From: Colwellia hornerae
Lineage (GTDB): Bacteria; Pseudomonadota; Gammaproteobacteria; Enterobacterales; Alteromonadaceae
DNA: 64,000 nucleotides
Assembly (NCBI RefSeq): GCF_007954355.1
Contig: NZ_VOLR01000005.1
Coordinates: forward strand, 1 to 64,000
Direction: 5' to 3'
The notes beneath the pieces were generated by a model. It was given only the letters and a program-made list of their open reading frames with translations, ran no database searches and was not told where the DNA came from. Shown one piece after another: positions 28,256 to 36,828 of this stretch; within the stretch, counting starts at the first letter, position 1, and each line of letters starts with the position of its first letter. The position numbers and the translations under genes were made by a program.

Positions 28256-28798
28256 TCACTTACGACAACACTGCTGGTCTATACGGTGCAAAGATTAATA
28301 TCCTCGCGCGATTAAGCGAAAAAAGTAGTTTCGCCTGATAACCTTAGTCTGAGATCTTCTTGAATATTTTATTGGTGCCGTGACAAAATGGTAAAGATTA
28401 ACAACAACAACGTCCTGTCATAAAACTTGTCTCGAGGAAGATGATATCAGCCCGCTCCAGCCGCCAGTATTCCAATACGATAGCTATACCGCTCATACAT
28501 AACAACTATTAACCACTAACTATTAACTACTAAATATCAATTAGTTACCAACAAACAACACTAAGCCAATTCTGCGCTTAATCATTAATAGACAAAATAA
28601 CTCATTTCAATTTCCTTGTATTAGTTAATGGCCTAACGATTAAAACCAGTGGCTGAATGATAAACACACCCGCCTAACAATCGAGAGACTAGATAACTCA
28701 TTTCAGCTAGCCACTGCCAATACCTAGCGATAAAAATAGAATGAGCTCACTTAACCTCAGTAGAAAAAAAATAAGAAATTACTTGCGAAAGGAAGTCA

Positions 28799-28885
28799 AT
28801 GAAGTCATTTAACACGGCACTCGTTTATCAAAACGATGTTGAAAAAGGAGAAACCATGATTAACAGTGCGAACTGCGAGGATTAG
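28799..28885 (+). CDS. Possible 28-residue peptide ORF with good ribosome binding site
   Basis: AAAGGA sits 5 nt before the ATG. The ORF encodes MKSFNTALVYQ and 17 further residues, overlaps an upstream 23-codon ORF (28741-28812) and ends 13 bp before a hairpin terminator. The arrangement resembles a small leader transcript but no homologue is recognised. Confidence 0.25.
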   Translation: MKSFNTALVYQNDVEKGETMINSANCED

Positions 28886-28897
28886 CTAACCGCTAAA

Positions 28898-28924
28898 TAA
28901 AAAAAGGAGGCCAAATGGCCTCCT
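28898..28924 (-). terminator. Terminator of the second subtilase gene
   Basis: AGGAGGCC (28905-28912) and GGCCTCCT (28917-28924) form a GC-rich stem with a 4-nt loop; the A-run at 28898-28904 gives a U-tract on the minus strand, 46 bp after the protease stop codon. Confidence 0.85.
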
Positions 28925-28969
28925 GATTAACATGCGGTATTAATGACTAAAAGTATTTACGCAAAGCGC

Positions 28970-31471
28970 TTACTGAAAGTATTGACCAAAAAGACGACCG
29001 GCAGTTAAAGCATATTCTGCACGAGTGACTTTATAGTCGCCACCAAAGCTAGCATTCAACTGTGGCGTTAAGTCGTAAGTGCCTTGAGTCACATTAAAGT
29101 GAACATTCAATAATGAAAGCTCTATGGCAAGTTGCACATAACCTTTCATATCGTCGGCAATACTGTCTTGATCGGCTAACACGATAGTCTGACCATTATA
29201 GTCAACCGTAATGTCACCTTCGGGATCAAACGCTGTAGCTGTTGATTCAAGTCCTAGAATTTGAATTAAGCTGTACGCTAGGTCTAGTTTAGATACACGG
29301 CCGTTATGGGCAAACTCACCATTTTCGCTAAGCATCACTGGCTGCTGTTCACGCAAACTATCTTTCAATGCGCCGCCGTTAACCGATACCGACTCAATAA
29401 ACGCTTGGTAACCACTAGGTACTGCATTAAGCGCTGGCGCCGGTTCATTGTCTAATGCACGGTATTGACGAACCGCGCCACCCATAACAAGGTACTTAGC
29501 TAAGTCTTTACGTTTTAACTTTGCATTAGGGTTGAAATTCCCGTTATTAAAACCATCCATTAGTCTTTTGCTCACTGCATATTTTATCGCATTTTCATAA
29601 GGATGAGCGGCTATATCGTTTACCCCTTCAAAGCCAACCAAGTCTTCAAACTTTATGCTAACGTCGAAGTTCTCAGGCGCCATTGGGCCATTAGTTAGGT
29701 TAAGTGGATCTGGATTTACACCAGACAAAGACGTTAGTCCATCAACGCGAACGGTCCACGTACCTGCCATTGCAGGTGCAGTAACACGCATATCAGTTCC
29801 AAGCACCGGTAAGGTCAAATTACCAAAGTATTCAATGCCATTAGGGTCAATCAAAACTAATTTCGCAGTATTAGCCAACGAGCTCGCAGAGCCCTTAACC
29901 CATAATGCCTCACTGTGAACCTGAAACTCAAATGAGTTTTGCAGTCCTAGTGGCTCTGTAACGCCATTGGGTGTTGACCAGATTGAATCTTCATAACTTA
30001 CATCACTAATGGCAACTAGCGTATTAGCGTTAAAAACTTTACTGCGTAGGTTATTCACCGTGACACTATGGTTCATATCATAGTTTTTCGCTGCGGCTAC
30101 TGCTGCACGCGCATTTACAAATCCAGCACCCACTTCAAAGCGTTCGTAACCTGGCATATTAGTCGCAGATTCTTGTAACAATTTTTTGATGGTAAGGTTA
30201 TCTAAGGCAGGGTTAGCTTCTAACATTAACGCAACAATACCGGCGACATGAGGGGTCGCCATCGACGTTCCTGATATCATAGTATAAAACGGTAAATGAG
30301 TAGGGTCCATCGCGTCTATATCAGCTTCACCACCGTTTGCGCCAGCATTAGTAACCGCACGGGTGGAAATAATATCGACACCAGGAGCTACTAATGTAAT
30401 TTCATTATTTTGTGTCCATGTTGTACCATCTGGCATAGTGAACTCACGAGATTCATACTTGTAACCACGTGAAGAGAAACCGGCAAGTGTGCCATCTTTT
30501 TCCCCTGCGCCAATAGACATGCCCCAAGGAATTTGTGCATAAGGATTGTGCGTATCTTCACCTGAGCCAGAATTTCCTGCTGCAAATACAGATAATATTC
30601 CCATTTTATGGGCTTTATATGAAGCTAGAGAAACTGGGCCAGTCGAATCGAACTTACCACTTGACCCCCATGAGTTGCTCATTACGCGCAATGGATTTTC
30701 GTAACTATCACCTTTAGTAATGGCATAGTCATAAGCGCCTATAGTATCAAGAATAAGAATAACACCACCTGAGCCATAGCCTACTAGCTTAGCATCTGGC
30801 GCTGCCCCTGGGTACTTGCCATCTGACATAGTACCATATCCAGCAATAGTGCCAGCACAATGGGTACCGTGTCCTGAATTAGTATCTGTGTTAGGTTGGT
30901 TCTTAAGTATTAGACCTTCGGTTACACCCGTTATGCTTAATAAACTTGCATGCGTTAGACCTTGCACGTTATCAATCACTTTATCGCCAAAGAATAAATC
31001 CTGATGAGTAGCATCAATACCCGAGTCATTAACCATTACAGTTACGCCTTTACCGGTATATTCAATGCCATTTTGTTCGAAAAACGCTTCACCTTGAACC
31101 GCATCAACACCCGTGATCTGACGAGCATCAGCATTAAAATACTCAAGCTCACGATTTAACCATACCGAGCGCACATCGCTACGTTGAGCAATGGCTTTAA
31201 TTTGATCTAAGTTAGCGACTACGCCAATAACAGGAACCGAAGCAAACTGAACCGCTTGGCTAATACCTAGTCCAGAAAGTGCCTCTAGTTGAGTTGTTGA
31301 TACCGGCGCTAATTGGTTATAAGTTACTACGGCCATAACCGTTTGCGTACCAACCATAGTCGGTAAAAACTCAGCTAACTGCTCGCCAATGGCAGCGTTA
31401 GCGAAAACTTGAGACGGCATAGTTAATGCCATGGTTGCTGCTGCTATTGCACTTAAGGTAAATTTTTTCAT
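28970..31471 (-). CDS. Exported subtilisin-like (S8) protease with C-terminal SLH-like repeats
   Basis: The 833-residue protein starts at the MKKFTLS ATG (31471); the reading frame extends 15 codons upstream without support. Domains in order: signal peptide to about residue 25; I9-like prodomain (about 40-110); S8 domain with Asp in MVNDSGID, His in GHGTHCAG and Ser in ISGTSMATPH; a beta-rich region (about 480-600) resembling a pre-peptidase C-terminal domain; then about three SLH-like segments, the clearest being NDIAAHPYENAIKYAVSKRL with a following GNFNPNAKLKRKDLAKYL. SLH domains bind cell-wall or envelope polymers, so surface anchoring is likely. It is divergently oriented from the third paralogue and convergent with the first. 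Confidence 0.93.
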   Translation of the reverse strand: MKKFTLSAIAAATMALTMPSQVFANAAIGEQLAEFLPTMVGTQTVMAVVTYNQLAPVSTTQLEALSGLGISQAVQFASVPVIGVVANLDQIKAIAQRSDVRSVWLNRELEYFNADARQITGVDAVQGEAFFEQNGIEYTGKGVTVMVNDSGIDATHQDLFFGDKVIDNVQGLTHASLLSITGVTEGLILKNQPNTDTNSGHGTHCAGTIAGYGTMSDGKYPGAAPDAKLVGYGSGGVILILDTIGAYDYAITKGDSYENPLRVMSNSWGSSGKFDSTGPVSLASYKAHKMGILSVFAAGNSGSGEDTHNPYAQIPWGMSIGAGEKDGTLAGFSSRGYKYESREFTMPDGTTWTQNNEITLVAPGVDIISTRAVTNAGANGGEADIDAMDPTHLPFYTMISGTSMATPHVAGIVALMLEANPALDNLTIKKLLQESATNMPGYERFEVGAGFVNARAAVAAAKNYDMNHSVTVNNLRSKVFNANTLVAISDVSYEDSIWSTPNGVTEPLGLQNSFEFQVHSEALWVKGSASSLANTAKLVLIDPNGIEYFGNLTLPVLGTDMRVTAPAMAGTWTVRVDGLTSLSGVNPDPLNLTNGPMAPENFDVSIKFEDLVGFEGVNDIAAHPYENAIKYAVSKRLMDGFNNGNFNPNAKLKRKDLAKYLVMGGAVRQYRALDNEPAPALNAVPSGYQAFIESVSVNGGALKDSLREQQPVMLSENGEFAHNGRVSKLDLAYSLIQILGLESTATAFDPEGDITVDYNGQTIVLADQDSIADDMKGYVQLAIELSLLNVHFNVTQGTYDLTPQLNASFGGDYKVTRAEYALTAGRLFGQYFQ

Positions 31472-31551
31472 TATTTCACTCGTTCTAGTTATTATTAAGG
31501 GGTGTATATAATTCACTCAAGCACTCTATCGAGTTAAGGGGGGCTGAGTAA

Positions 31552-31569
31552 ATAGGGGGTTCCCCCTAT
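31552..31569 (-). promoter_or_regulatory. Shared subtilase operator-like element, copy 2
   Basis: ATAGGGGG and CCCCCTAT form a perfect 8-bp inverted repeat with 2-bp spacer, 81 bp upstream of the minus-strand subtilase ATG. Read on the minus strand it continues CCCCCTATTTAC, matching the other copies. Confidence 0.65.
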
Positions 31570-31681
31570 CTAAAGAACTATTAGCTAAATTAAAATCGCT
31601 AATACGATCAACTCACTGATATTTTTTTTCTAAAATGATTCACTGTATAGGTTTGCTAATTAAGCAGTTATTTATTCAATA

Positions 31682-31704
31682 ATAGGGGTAAGCCCCTATT
31701 TTCA
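31682..31704 (+). promoter_or_regulatory. Shared subtilase operator-like element, copy 3
   Basis: ATAGGGG-TAAG-CCCCTAT followed by TTTCA lies 118 bp before the third subtilase ATG; 12 consecutive bases CCCCTATTTTCA are identical to copy 1. Confidence 0.65.
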
Positions 31705-31821
31705 TCTTAATGGTTTGTTGGGAGACTAGAGATGATAAAAATATTTAAATAATTAAAAACAATTAGAAATATTTAAGATATTTAACCTACAAGTATGAAA
31801 GATATTGGAGTTTGAAATATA

Positions 31822-34335
31822 ATGAAAAAATTTACCTTAAGTGCCTTGGCTGCAGCCTCTTTGGCAATGACATTACCTACGCACGCTTTAGCTGATGCCG
31901 CCATTGGCGAGCAACTAGCACAAGTACTTCCGACGATGACGGGTGAAGAAACGGTCATGGCCGTAATAACCTTTGAACAAATGAACCCTATTTCAGTGGG
32001 TCAAATACGGGCGTTAAAAGCCTTAGGTATCAGTAAAGGCGTTCAGTTTTCTGCCGTACCTATCATGGGTGTTGTTGCTAATGTCGCACAAATCAAAGCT
32101 ATCGCCGGGCGAGATGATGTGCGCTCAGTATGGCTAAACCGTAAGCTTGAATACTTCAATGCTAATTCTCGTGAAATTACCGGTGTTGACAAAGTTCAAG
32201 GTACAGACTTTGCAAACCGTAATGGCGGCACAGAATATACCGGTAAAGGTGTCACCATTATGGTTAATGACTCGGGTATAGATGCCACGCACCAAGATTT
32301 ATTCTTTGGCGACGTAGTCGTTGATAACGTGCAAGCAGCAACACATTCCCTCGATCTTGCTGAAACCGGTATTACAGACGGTTTTGTTATTAAAAATCAA
32401 CCTAATACTGATTTGAATGTTGGCCACGGTACTCACTGTGCCGGCACTATAGCCGGTTCTGGCGCTATGTCTGATGGAAAATATAAAGGCGTTGCACCCG
32501 ATGCCGATTTAGTCGGTTACGGCTCAGGGCTAGGTTTATTTATTTTAGATGCGGTTGGCGGCTATGACTATGCTATTAATCACGTTTACGACTATGAACA
32601 CCCACTGCGTATTATGAGCAACTCTTGGGGTTCAAGCGGTAAATTTGATGCTGCAGGCCCTGTTGCCTTAGCGTCATATAAAGCCTATAAACTTGGTGTT
32701 TTGTCGGTATTTGCTGCTGGTAATTCTGGCTCTGGCGAAAATAGCAATAACCCTCATGCTCAAATCCCTTGGGGAATGTCAGTAGGTGCAGGTGATACCA
32801 ATGGTAATTTAGTCGACTTTTCTTCTCGTGGTTTAGAATATGAAAGCGGTGATTTCACTATGCCTGATGGTAAAGGCTGGACTTACACTAACGAAGTCAC
32901 GATTGTCGCACCAGGGCGCAACATGGTATCAACGCGTTCTTCAACCAATATGGCGGCCAATGGCGGAGATGCTGATTTGGTACTTGACCCAGCACATATC
33001 CCTTTTTATACCCGTATATCAGGTACATCAATGGCAACACCACACACTGCAGGTGTTGCTGCGCTGATGATGGAAGCTAATCCTTCGCTACATATTGATG
33101 AAATCAAGCAATTAATGAAAGAGTCTGCGACGAATATGCCAGGTTATGAATCTTGGGAAGTTGGAGCAGGTTATGTTAATGCACGTGCAGCAGTGGCTGC
33201 AGCCAAGGGATATGATACAGCTCAGAAAAAGTCGGTTAACAACAGCGAAGATGCTCGTTTCACGGCCAGTATCAATATGGAAGCCGTAGCAATTGCTGAA
33301 GGTGCTCTAGCATTTGAAACGCTAGAATCGCAAGTGATTGAATTTGTTGTCGATGCCAATGCCAAGACCGTACATGTTGGCTTAACGGCCTTAACAAGTA
33401 TTAAAGCTGTACTTCAAGCGCCCAATGGAGATATTTTTGAAGGGGGTTCAACCGATCCAGTTTGGGACAGTAACTCGTTTGTAACAGCTCCAGCACAAGC
33501 GGGTACTTGGCTTTTATCTATGGAAGGTGACGCTTTTGGTTTCCCTGTAGCGCCTGCAGGTGCGGTATACGACGAACAGGCACAAACTGAAGAAGCCAGT
33601 GATAACCATATCAGTTATTGGGTGTGGCAAGATGTTTTCAAAGGCATAGAAGGTATGAATGACGTAGCAGGCCACAGCCAGCAAGCCGCCATAGAAACAG
33701 CGGTACTTGAACGCCTTATGGATGGTCGTTCAGCTACATCCTTTGCCCCTAATGCGATGTTAAATCGTCAAGAATTGGCTAAAGCCTTGGTCATGGGGAC
33801 ATCGGTACGTCAGCATCGCCGTTTAAATAACGAAGCAGATATAAGTCTTAGTGGCGTTAACGCTAGATACCGTATTTTTGCTGAATCAGTTGCTATGCCT
33901 GGTGCCGCGTTGAAAGATGCTAAACAACAATTTGGTCCGGTGATGATGGTTGATGAGAGTGGTGACTTCCACGGAAAATCAGCGGTAACTCGTGCGGAGC
34001 TAGCTTACAGTCTAGTGCAAGTTATTGGTAAAACTCAACAAGCGTTAAATTTAGGCGAAGCGCATCAGATCACCGTTAATTACCATGGTGATTCTATTGT
34101 TGTTAATGACCAAAGCGGTATTGCTGACAATATGCGCGGATATGTGCAAATTGCTTTGAACGAAGGTCTATTAGGTGTTCGCTATAGTCTGGAGCAAGGC
34201 CAATTTGATTTACAACCGACCATGGTAGCTACATTCAATCCTGAAGACGGTGTAACGCGTGCTAGCTATGCGATTATCGCAAATCAACTAGATGAAAATT
34301 ACTTTGTCTCAGGGACAAGTTCAAACGCAGAGTAA
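31822..34335 (+). CDS. Exported subtilisin-like (S8) protease with C-terminal SLH-like repeats
   Basis: The 837-residue protein parallels the one encoded at 28970: signal peptide (cut near ALA-DA, residue 24), I9-like prodomain about 40-112, S8 domain with Asp150 (VNDSGID), His202 (GHGTHCAG), oxyanion Asn301 (AAGNSGSG) and Ser403 (SGTSMATPH), a beta-rich segment, and C-terminal SLH-like repeats starting with NDVAGHSQQAAIETAVLERL near 610. All catalytic residues are intact. The stretch up to residue 460 is much more like the truncated paralogue at 26846 than that one is like the minus-strand copy, so the truncated gene probably arose from it. Confidence 0.94.
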   Translation: MKKFTLSALAAASLAMTLPTHALADAAIGEQLAQVLPTMTGEETVMAVITFEQMNPISVGQIRALKALGISKGVQFSAVPIMGVVANVAQIKAIAGRDDVRSVWLNRKLEYFNANSREITGVDKVQGTDFANRNGGTEYTGKGVTIMVNDSGIDATHQDLFFGDVVVDNVQAATHSLDLAETGITDGFVIKNQPNTDLNVGHGTHCAGTIAGSGAMSDGKYKGVAPDADLVGYGSGLGLFILDAVGGYDYAINHVYDYEHPLRIMSNSWGSSGKFDAAGPVALASYKAYKLGVLSVFAAGNSGSGENSNNPHAQIPWGMSVGAGDTNGNLVDFSSRGLEYESGDFTMPDGKGWTYTNEVTIVAPGRNMVSTRSSTNMAANGGDADLVLDPAHIPFYTRISGTSMATPHTAGVAALMMEANPSLHIDEIKQLMKESATNMPGYESWEVGAGYVNARAAVAAAKGYDTAQKKSVNNSEDARFTASINMEAVAIAEGALAFETLESQVIEFVVDANAKTVHVGLTALTSIKAVLQAPNGDIFEGGSTDPVWDSNSFVTAPAQAGTWLLSMEGDAFGFPVAPAGAVYDEQAQTEEASDNHISYWVWQDVFKGIEGMNDVAGHSQQAAIETAVLERLMDGRSATSFAPNAMLNRQELAKALVMGTSVRQHRRLNNEADISLSGVNARYRIFAESVAMPGAALKDAKQQFGPVMMVDESGDFHGKSAVTRAELAYSLVQVIGKTQQALNLGEAHQITVNYHGDSIVVNDQSGIADNMRGYVQIALNEGLLGVRYSLEQGQFDLQPTMVATFNPEDGVTRASYAIIANQLDENYFVSGTSSNAE

Positions 34336-34381
34336 TAGCGGCTAGCTATAGAGCAGAGTACGTATAACATTTACGTTCATT

Positions 34382-34409
34382 AAACGCCCTCCTTGTAGGG
34401 CGTTTTTTT
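34382..34409 (+). terminator. Terminator of the third subtilase gene
   Basis: AAACGCCCT (34382-34390) pairs with AGGGCGTTT (34397-34405), followed by a T-run to 34409. Confidence 0.9.
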
Positions 34410-34444
34410 GTCTCTAGCAACGTTGCAATGAGATAAAATAAGCA

Positions 34445-35062
34445 CTATTCAAGAAGACCTGCTTTATTAGCCATTCTTAGTAGTTCGGCCACACTACCAA
34501 CCTGAAGCTTTTTATATATTTTGGTGCGATGATTTTCCACCGTTTTTATACTCATATTGAGGAGTTCTGCTATTTTCTTACTGGTATTACCGGCAATAAC
34601 TGAGAAAAACACTTCTCTTTCTCGCCGAGTTAATACTGCTAGTGGGTTCGACACTGGCTGACAATTATTGGAAGATAAGTTTGGAAAGAAGGTTTTACCG
34701 TTATAAACATCTTTAATCGCATGAATAAGAAGATCTGAGGACGACTCTTTGAGGATATAACCTTTAGCACCCGCTTTTTGCATCGCTAAAATATACTCAA
34801 GTTCGTCATGCATAGATAAAACTAATATTTTCGTCGTTGGCCGTTGCGACAATAGTTTGTCAATTGCCACCAGTCCGCTCATATTTGGCATAGAAATATC
34901 CATCACCACAACATCAGGATCGGTTTTTAAGGTTTGACTGATTAATTCTATACCATCTTTACATTCAGCCAGAATAGTAAACTCGTTACCTTCCTTTAAG
35001 TAGTTCACTAATGCTTGGCGCATAAGCACATGGTCATCGGCGACAACAAGTGAAATACTCAT
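34445..35062 (-). CDS. NarL/FixJ-type LuxR-family response regulator
   Basis: The 205-residue protein has a receiver domain (ADDH acidic pair near residue 10; phospho-acceptor Asp in DVVVMDISMPNMSG near 54; Lys in GYILKESS near 105) and a C-terminal LuxR helix-turn-helix (LTRREREVFFSVIAGNTSKKIAELLNMSIKTVENHRTKI). There is no adjacent histidine kinase gene, so its partner is elsewhere. The start is the ATG in an ATGA overlap with a 51-codon ORF upstream. Its position next to the three subtilase genes that share a palindrome makes it a candidate regulator of them; this is inference. Confidence 0.92.
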   Translation of the reverse strand: MSISLVVADDHVLMRQALVNYLKEGNEFTILAECKDGIELISQTLKTDPDVVVMDISMPNMSGLVAIDKLLSQRPTTKILVLSMHDELEYILAMQKAGAKGYILKESSSDLLIHAIKDVYNGKTFFPNLSSNNCQPVSNPLAVLTRREREVFFSVIAGNTSKKIAELLNMSIKTVENHRTKIYKKLQVGSVAELLRMANKAGLLE

Positions 35063-35214
35063 AACCAATGAGCCATGGTATAACCACCATCATCTCGCGT
35101 TGCTTTGATAAAGATGTACCTGTACAAGCGTTTTACTAATTCACTTAATTGACTTTGTTCAAGTTTATTCAAATTAGCCTCTGTGTCTGGGGAGATAAAA
35201 GTAATGGTATACAT
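35059..35214 (-). CDS. Small 51-residue ORF coupled to the response regulator
   Basis: An ATG-initiated ORF (start MYTITFISPDTEANLNKL) ends at a TGA that overlaps the response-regulator ATG in ATGA, the usual sign of translational coupling. The sequence has a plausible helical segment (LNKLEQSQLSELVKRLYRYI) and ends GGYTMAHWL. No ribosome binding site is obvious upstream of its ATG and no family is recognised. Confidence 0.45.
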   Translation of the reverse strand: MYTITFISPDTEANLNKLEQSQLSELVKRLYRYIFIKATRDDGGYTMAHWL

Positions 35215-35666
35215 TATTAGTAATATAACGATGACATCTGTTGTTATGCAACTTTAAAGTTTCGCTTGACAGGCAACAACAGTCATTTTATCTGTCGAGC
35301 TTAAATTTGAGTATGACATAATTATAAACTTTGCATTGTATAAAACAGCTAAAAAGCATCAACTTATTACTCAAGCAAGTGAGCTTTGCTGAAGTTGATA
35401 GCAACCACTGAATTTGATCCGTTTGTCACAGCAACAGACTAACTCGCATGTCAGCACAAGATAAAGCCAACATTTGCCATTTAAAACATCACCTTTTTAT
35501 TTGTTAAAATTAGCAAAAAAAAATTCTTTGTCGTTTTTTTAATAAAAATTGCCGTTATTTTGCTATGACAAAAACAAATAACAAATCAAAGTATTATCAT
35601 CAACATCACCGAACAGTAATGTTCCTTGTTGTACTCTAGATGATTAATAATAAAAGGTAGAGATCT
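35215..35666. other. 452-bp divergent gap before the M35 protease gene
   Basis: AT-rich, must carry promoters for the response-regulator unit and the M35 gene. No ORF, palindrome of the subtilase type or repeat was seen. Confidence 0.4.
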
Positions 35667-36740
35667 ATGAAATATTTAGTAAAACTAATGGTAGCAATTA
35701 CCGCCATCATCACCCTGCAAGTTAACGCAGCAAAACCTCAATTAGAGGTGCAAGTTTCAGTCGCTAAAGCTGAAAATGGCAATGTTAATGCAACATTGAG
35801 TATTACCAATAATGGCAACGGTCAACAAAAAATATTAGCTTGGTATACCGATCTTAATGAAGAGCATATTTTTAGTGTCAAAAAAGATGGTGTCGACGTT
35901 GAGTTCTTTGGTCCTCATTACAAACGTCAAGCACCTGTAGATAAAGACTTTATTAAACTAAAGTCAGGTCAATCATTAACTCAAACATTTGAATTGTCTG
36001 CGTTATACGATATGAGTAGCACAGGTAACTATGAAGTAAGTTACGATGTAAAATCAATGCACTTATACAGTAATAAAGGACAGCAGAAAAAAGCAGCAAG
36101 ATTAGCGGTTGAGCAATTATCTTCACCCGTTGCTGTTATTTGGTTAGAAGGTATTGAAGCTAAGGGCACAGCGAACAAAGGTAAGCCCGGTAGTGGCGGT
36201 GGTGCAGGTGATTGTATCGGTGGTACTTGCTTTACTGGTCGCTGTGACAATGCTCAAAAAACACAAGTGATCAGCGCACTCGCTGCCGCAGATCAAATTA
36301 CTAATAGCTCAGTCGCTTATTTAAGCAGTCACTCCGCCAACAATACTTCTGCTCGTTACAATACTTGGTTTGGTGATGCGACTTCGGCACGTTATAACAC
36401 AGCAGTAAATCACTTTGATGCCATTAATGATGCAATCGATAATAAGCCGGTTACTTTTGACTGTAGCTGTAAAAAAACTTATTTTGCTTATGTATACCCT
36501 ACACAGCCTTACAAAGTTTACCTTTGTCGCGCTTTTTGGAATGCTAATGAGCTAGGTACTGATTCTCGTGCCGGTACTATTGTTCATGAATTAAGTCATT
36601 TTAATGCGGTTGCTGGTACTGACGATGTAGTTTATGGCCAATCAGGTGCGCAAAGTTTAGCGACATCAGACCCTGATCAGGCGTTAAATAATGCTGACAG
36701 CCATGAATACTTTGCTGAAAATACCCCTAACCAAAATTAA
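35667..36740 (+). CDS. Exported M35 aspzincin metalloendopeptidase (peptidyl-Lys endopeptidase-like)
   Basis: The 357-residue preproprotein has a signal peptide ending at NAA (about 21), an N-terminal prodomain (about 25-165, with ILAWYT and GPHYKR motifs), a Gly-rich linker (GKPGSGGGAGD, 172-182) and a C-terminal M35 catalytic domain. Zinc ligands are His307 and His311 in HELSH with catalytic Glu308, and the aspzincin GTDD motif at 317-320. Cys183/188/193/266/268/287 suggest disulfides. Known relatives include Aeromonas AsaP1 and fungal peptidyl-Lys metalloendopeptidases. The following gene encodes a free copy of the prodomain. Confidence 0.93.
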   Translation: MKYLVKLMVAITAIITLQVNAAKPQLEVQVSVAKAENGNVNATLSITNNGNGQQKILAWYTDLNEEHIFSVKKDGVDVEFFGPHYKRQAPVDKDFIKLKSGQSLTQTFELSALYDMSSTGNYEVSYDVKSMHLYSNKGQQKKAARLAVEQLSSPVAVIWLEGIEAKGTANKGKPGSGGGAGDCIGGTCFTGRCDNAQKTQVISALAAADQITNSSVAYLSSHSANNTSARYNTWFGDATSARYNTAVNHFDAINDAIDNKPVTFDCSCKKTYFAYVYPTQPYKVYLCRAFWNANELGTDSRAGTIVHELSHFNAVAGTDDVVYGQSGAQSLATSDPDQALNNADSHEYFAENTPNQN

Positions 36741-36769
36741 TAACATTTTATTCAATGAATAGTTAAGGC

Positions 36770-36816
36770 AAACAGACCTGATATAACCTAAAATCATTGG
36801 GTCTGTTTATATTTTT
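36770..36816 (+). terminator. Terminator between the M35 gene and the prodomain-like gene
   Basis: AAACAGACC (36770-36778) pairs with GGTCTGTTT (36800-36808) with a 21-nt loop, followed by ATATTTTTA. The next ribosome binding site (AAAGG) lies immediately after it, so readthrough may supply the downstream gene. Confidence 0.65.
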
Positions 36817-36828
36817 AAAGGTTATTTT

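Larger units (their letters stand above)
28256..28969. other. 714-bp gap after the truncated subtilase gene
   Basis: No remnant of the missing C-terminal domain could be recognised by eye in either orientation. A short degenerate repeat of AACTATTAAC/CACTAACTATTAAC occurs near 28501-28540. The right end holds two overlapping mini-ORFs (28741-28812 and 28799-28885) and the terminator at 28898-28924. Confidence 0.5.
31472..31821. other. 350-bp divergent regulatory region between two subtilase paralogues
   Basis: It contains one G/C palindrome for each gene (31552-31569 and 31682-31704) with AT-rich sequence between and around. No ORF was recognised. Confidence 0.6.

Noticed and set aside
28256-28740. 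Decayed C-terminal SLH region of the truncated subtilase
   Set aside because: No resemblance to the corresponding part of the paralogues could be seen in any frame by eye; an alignment would be needed.
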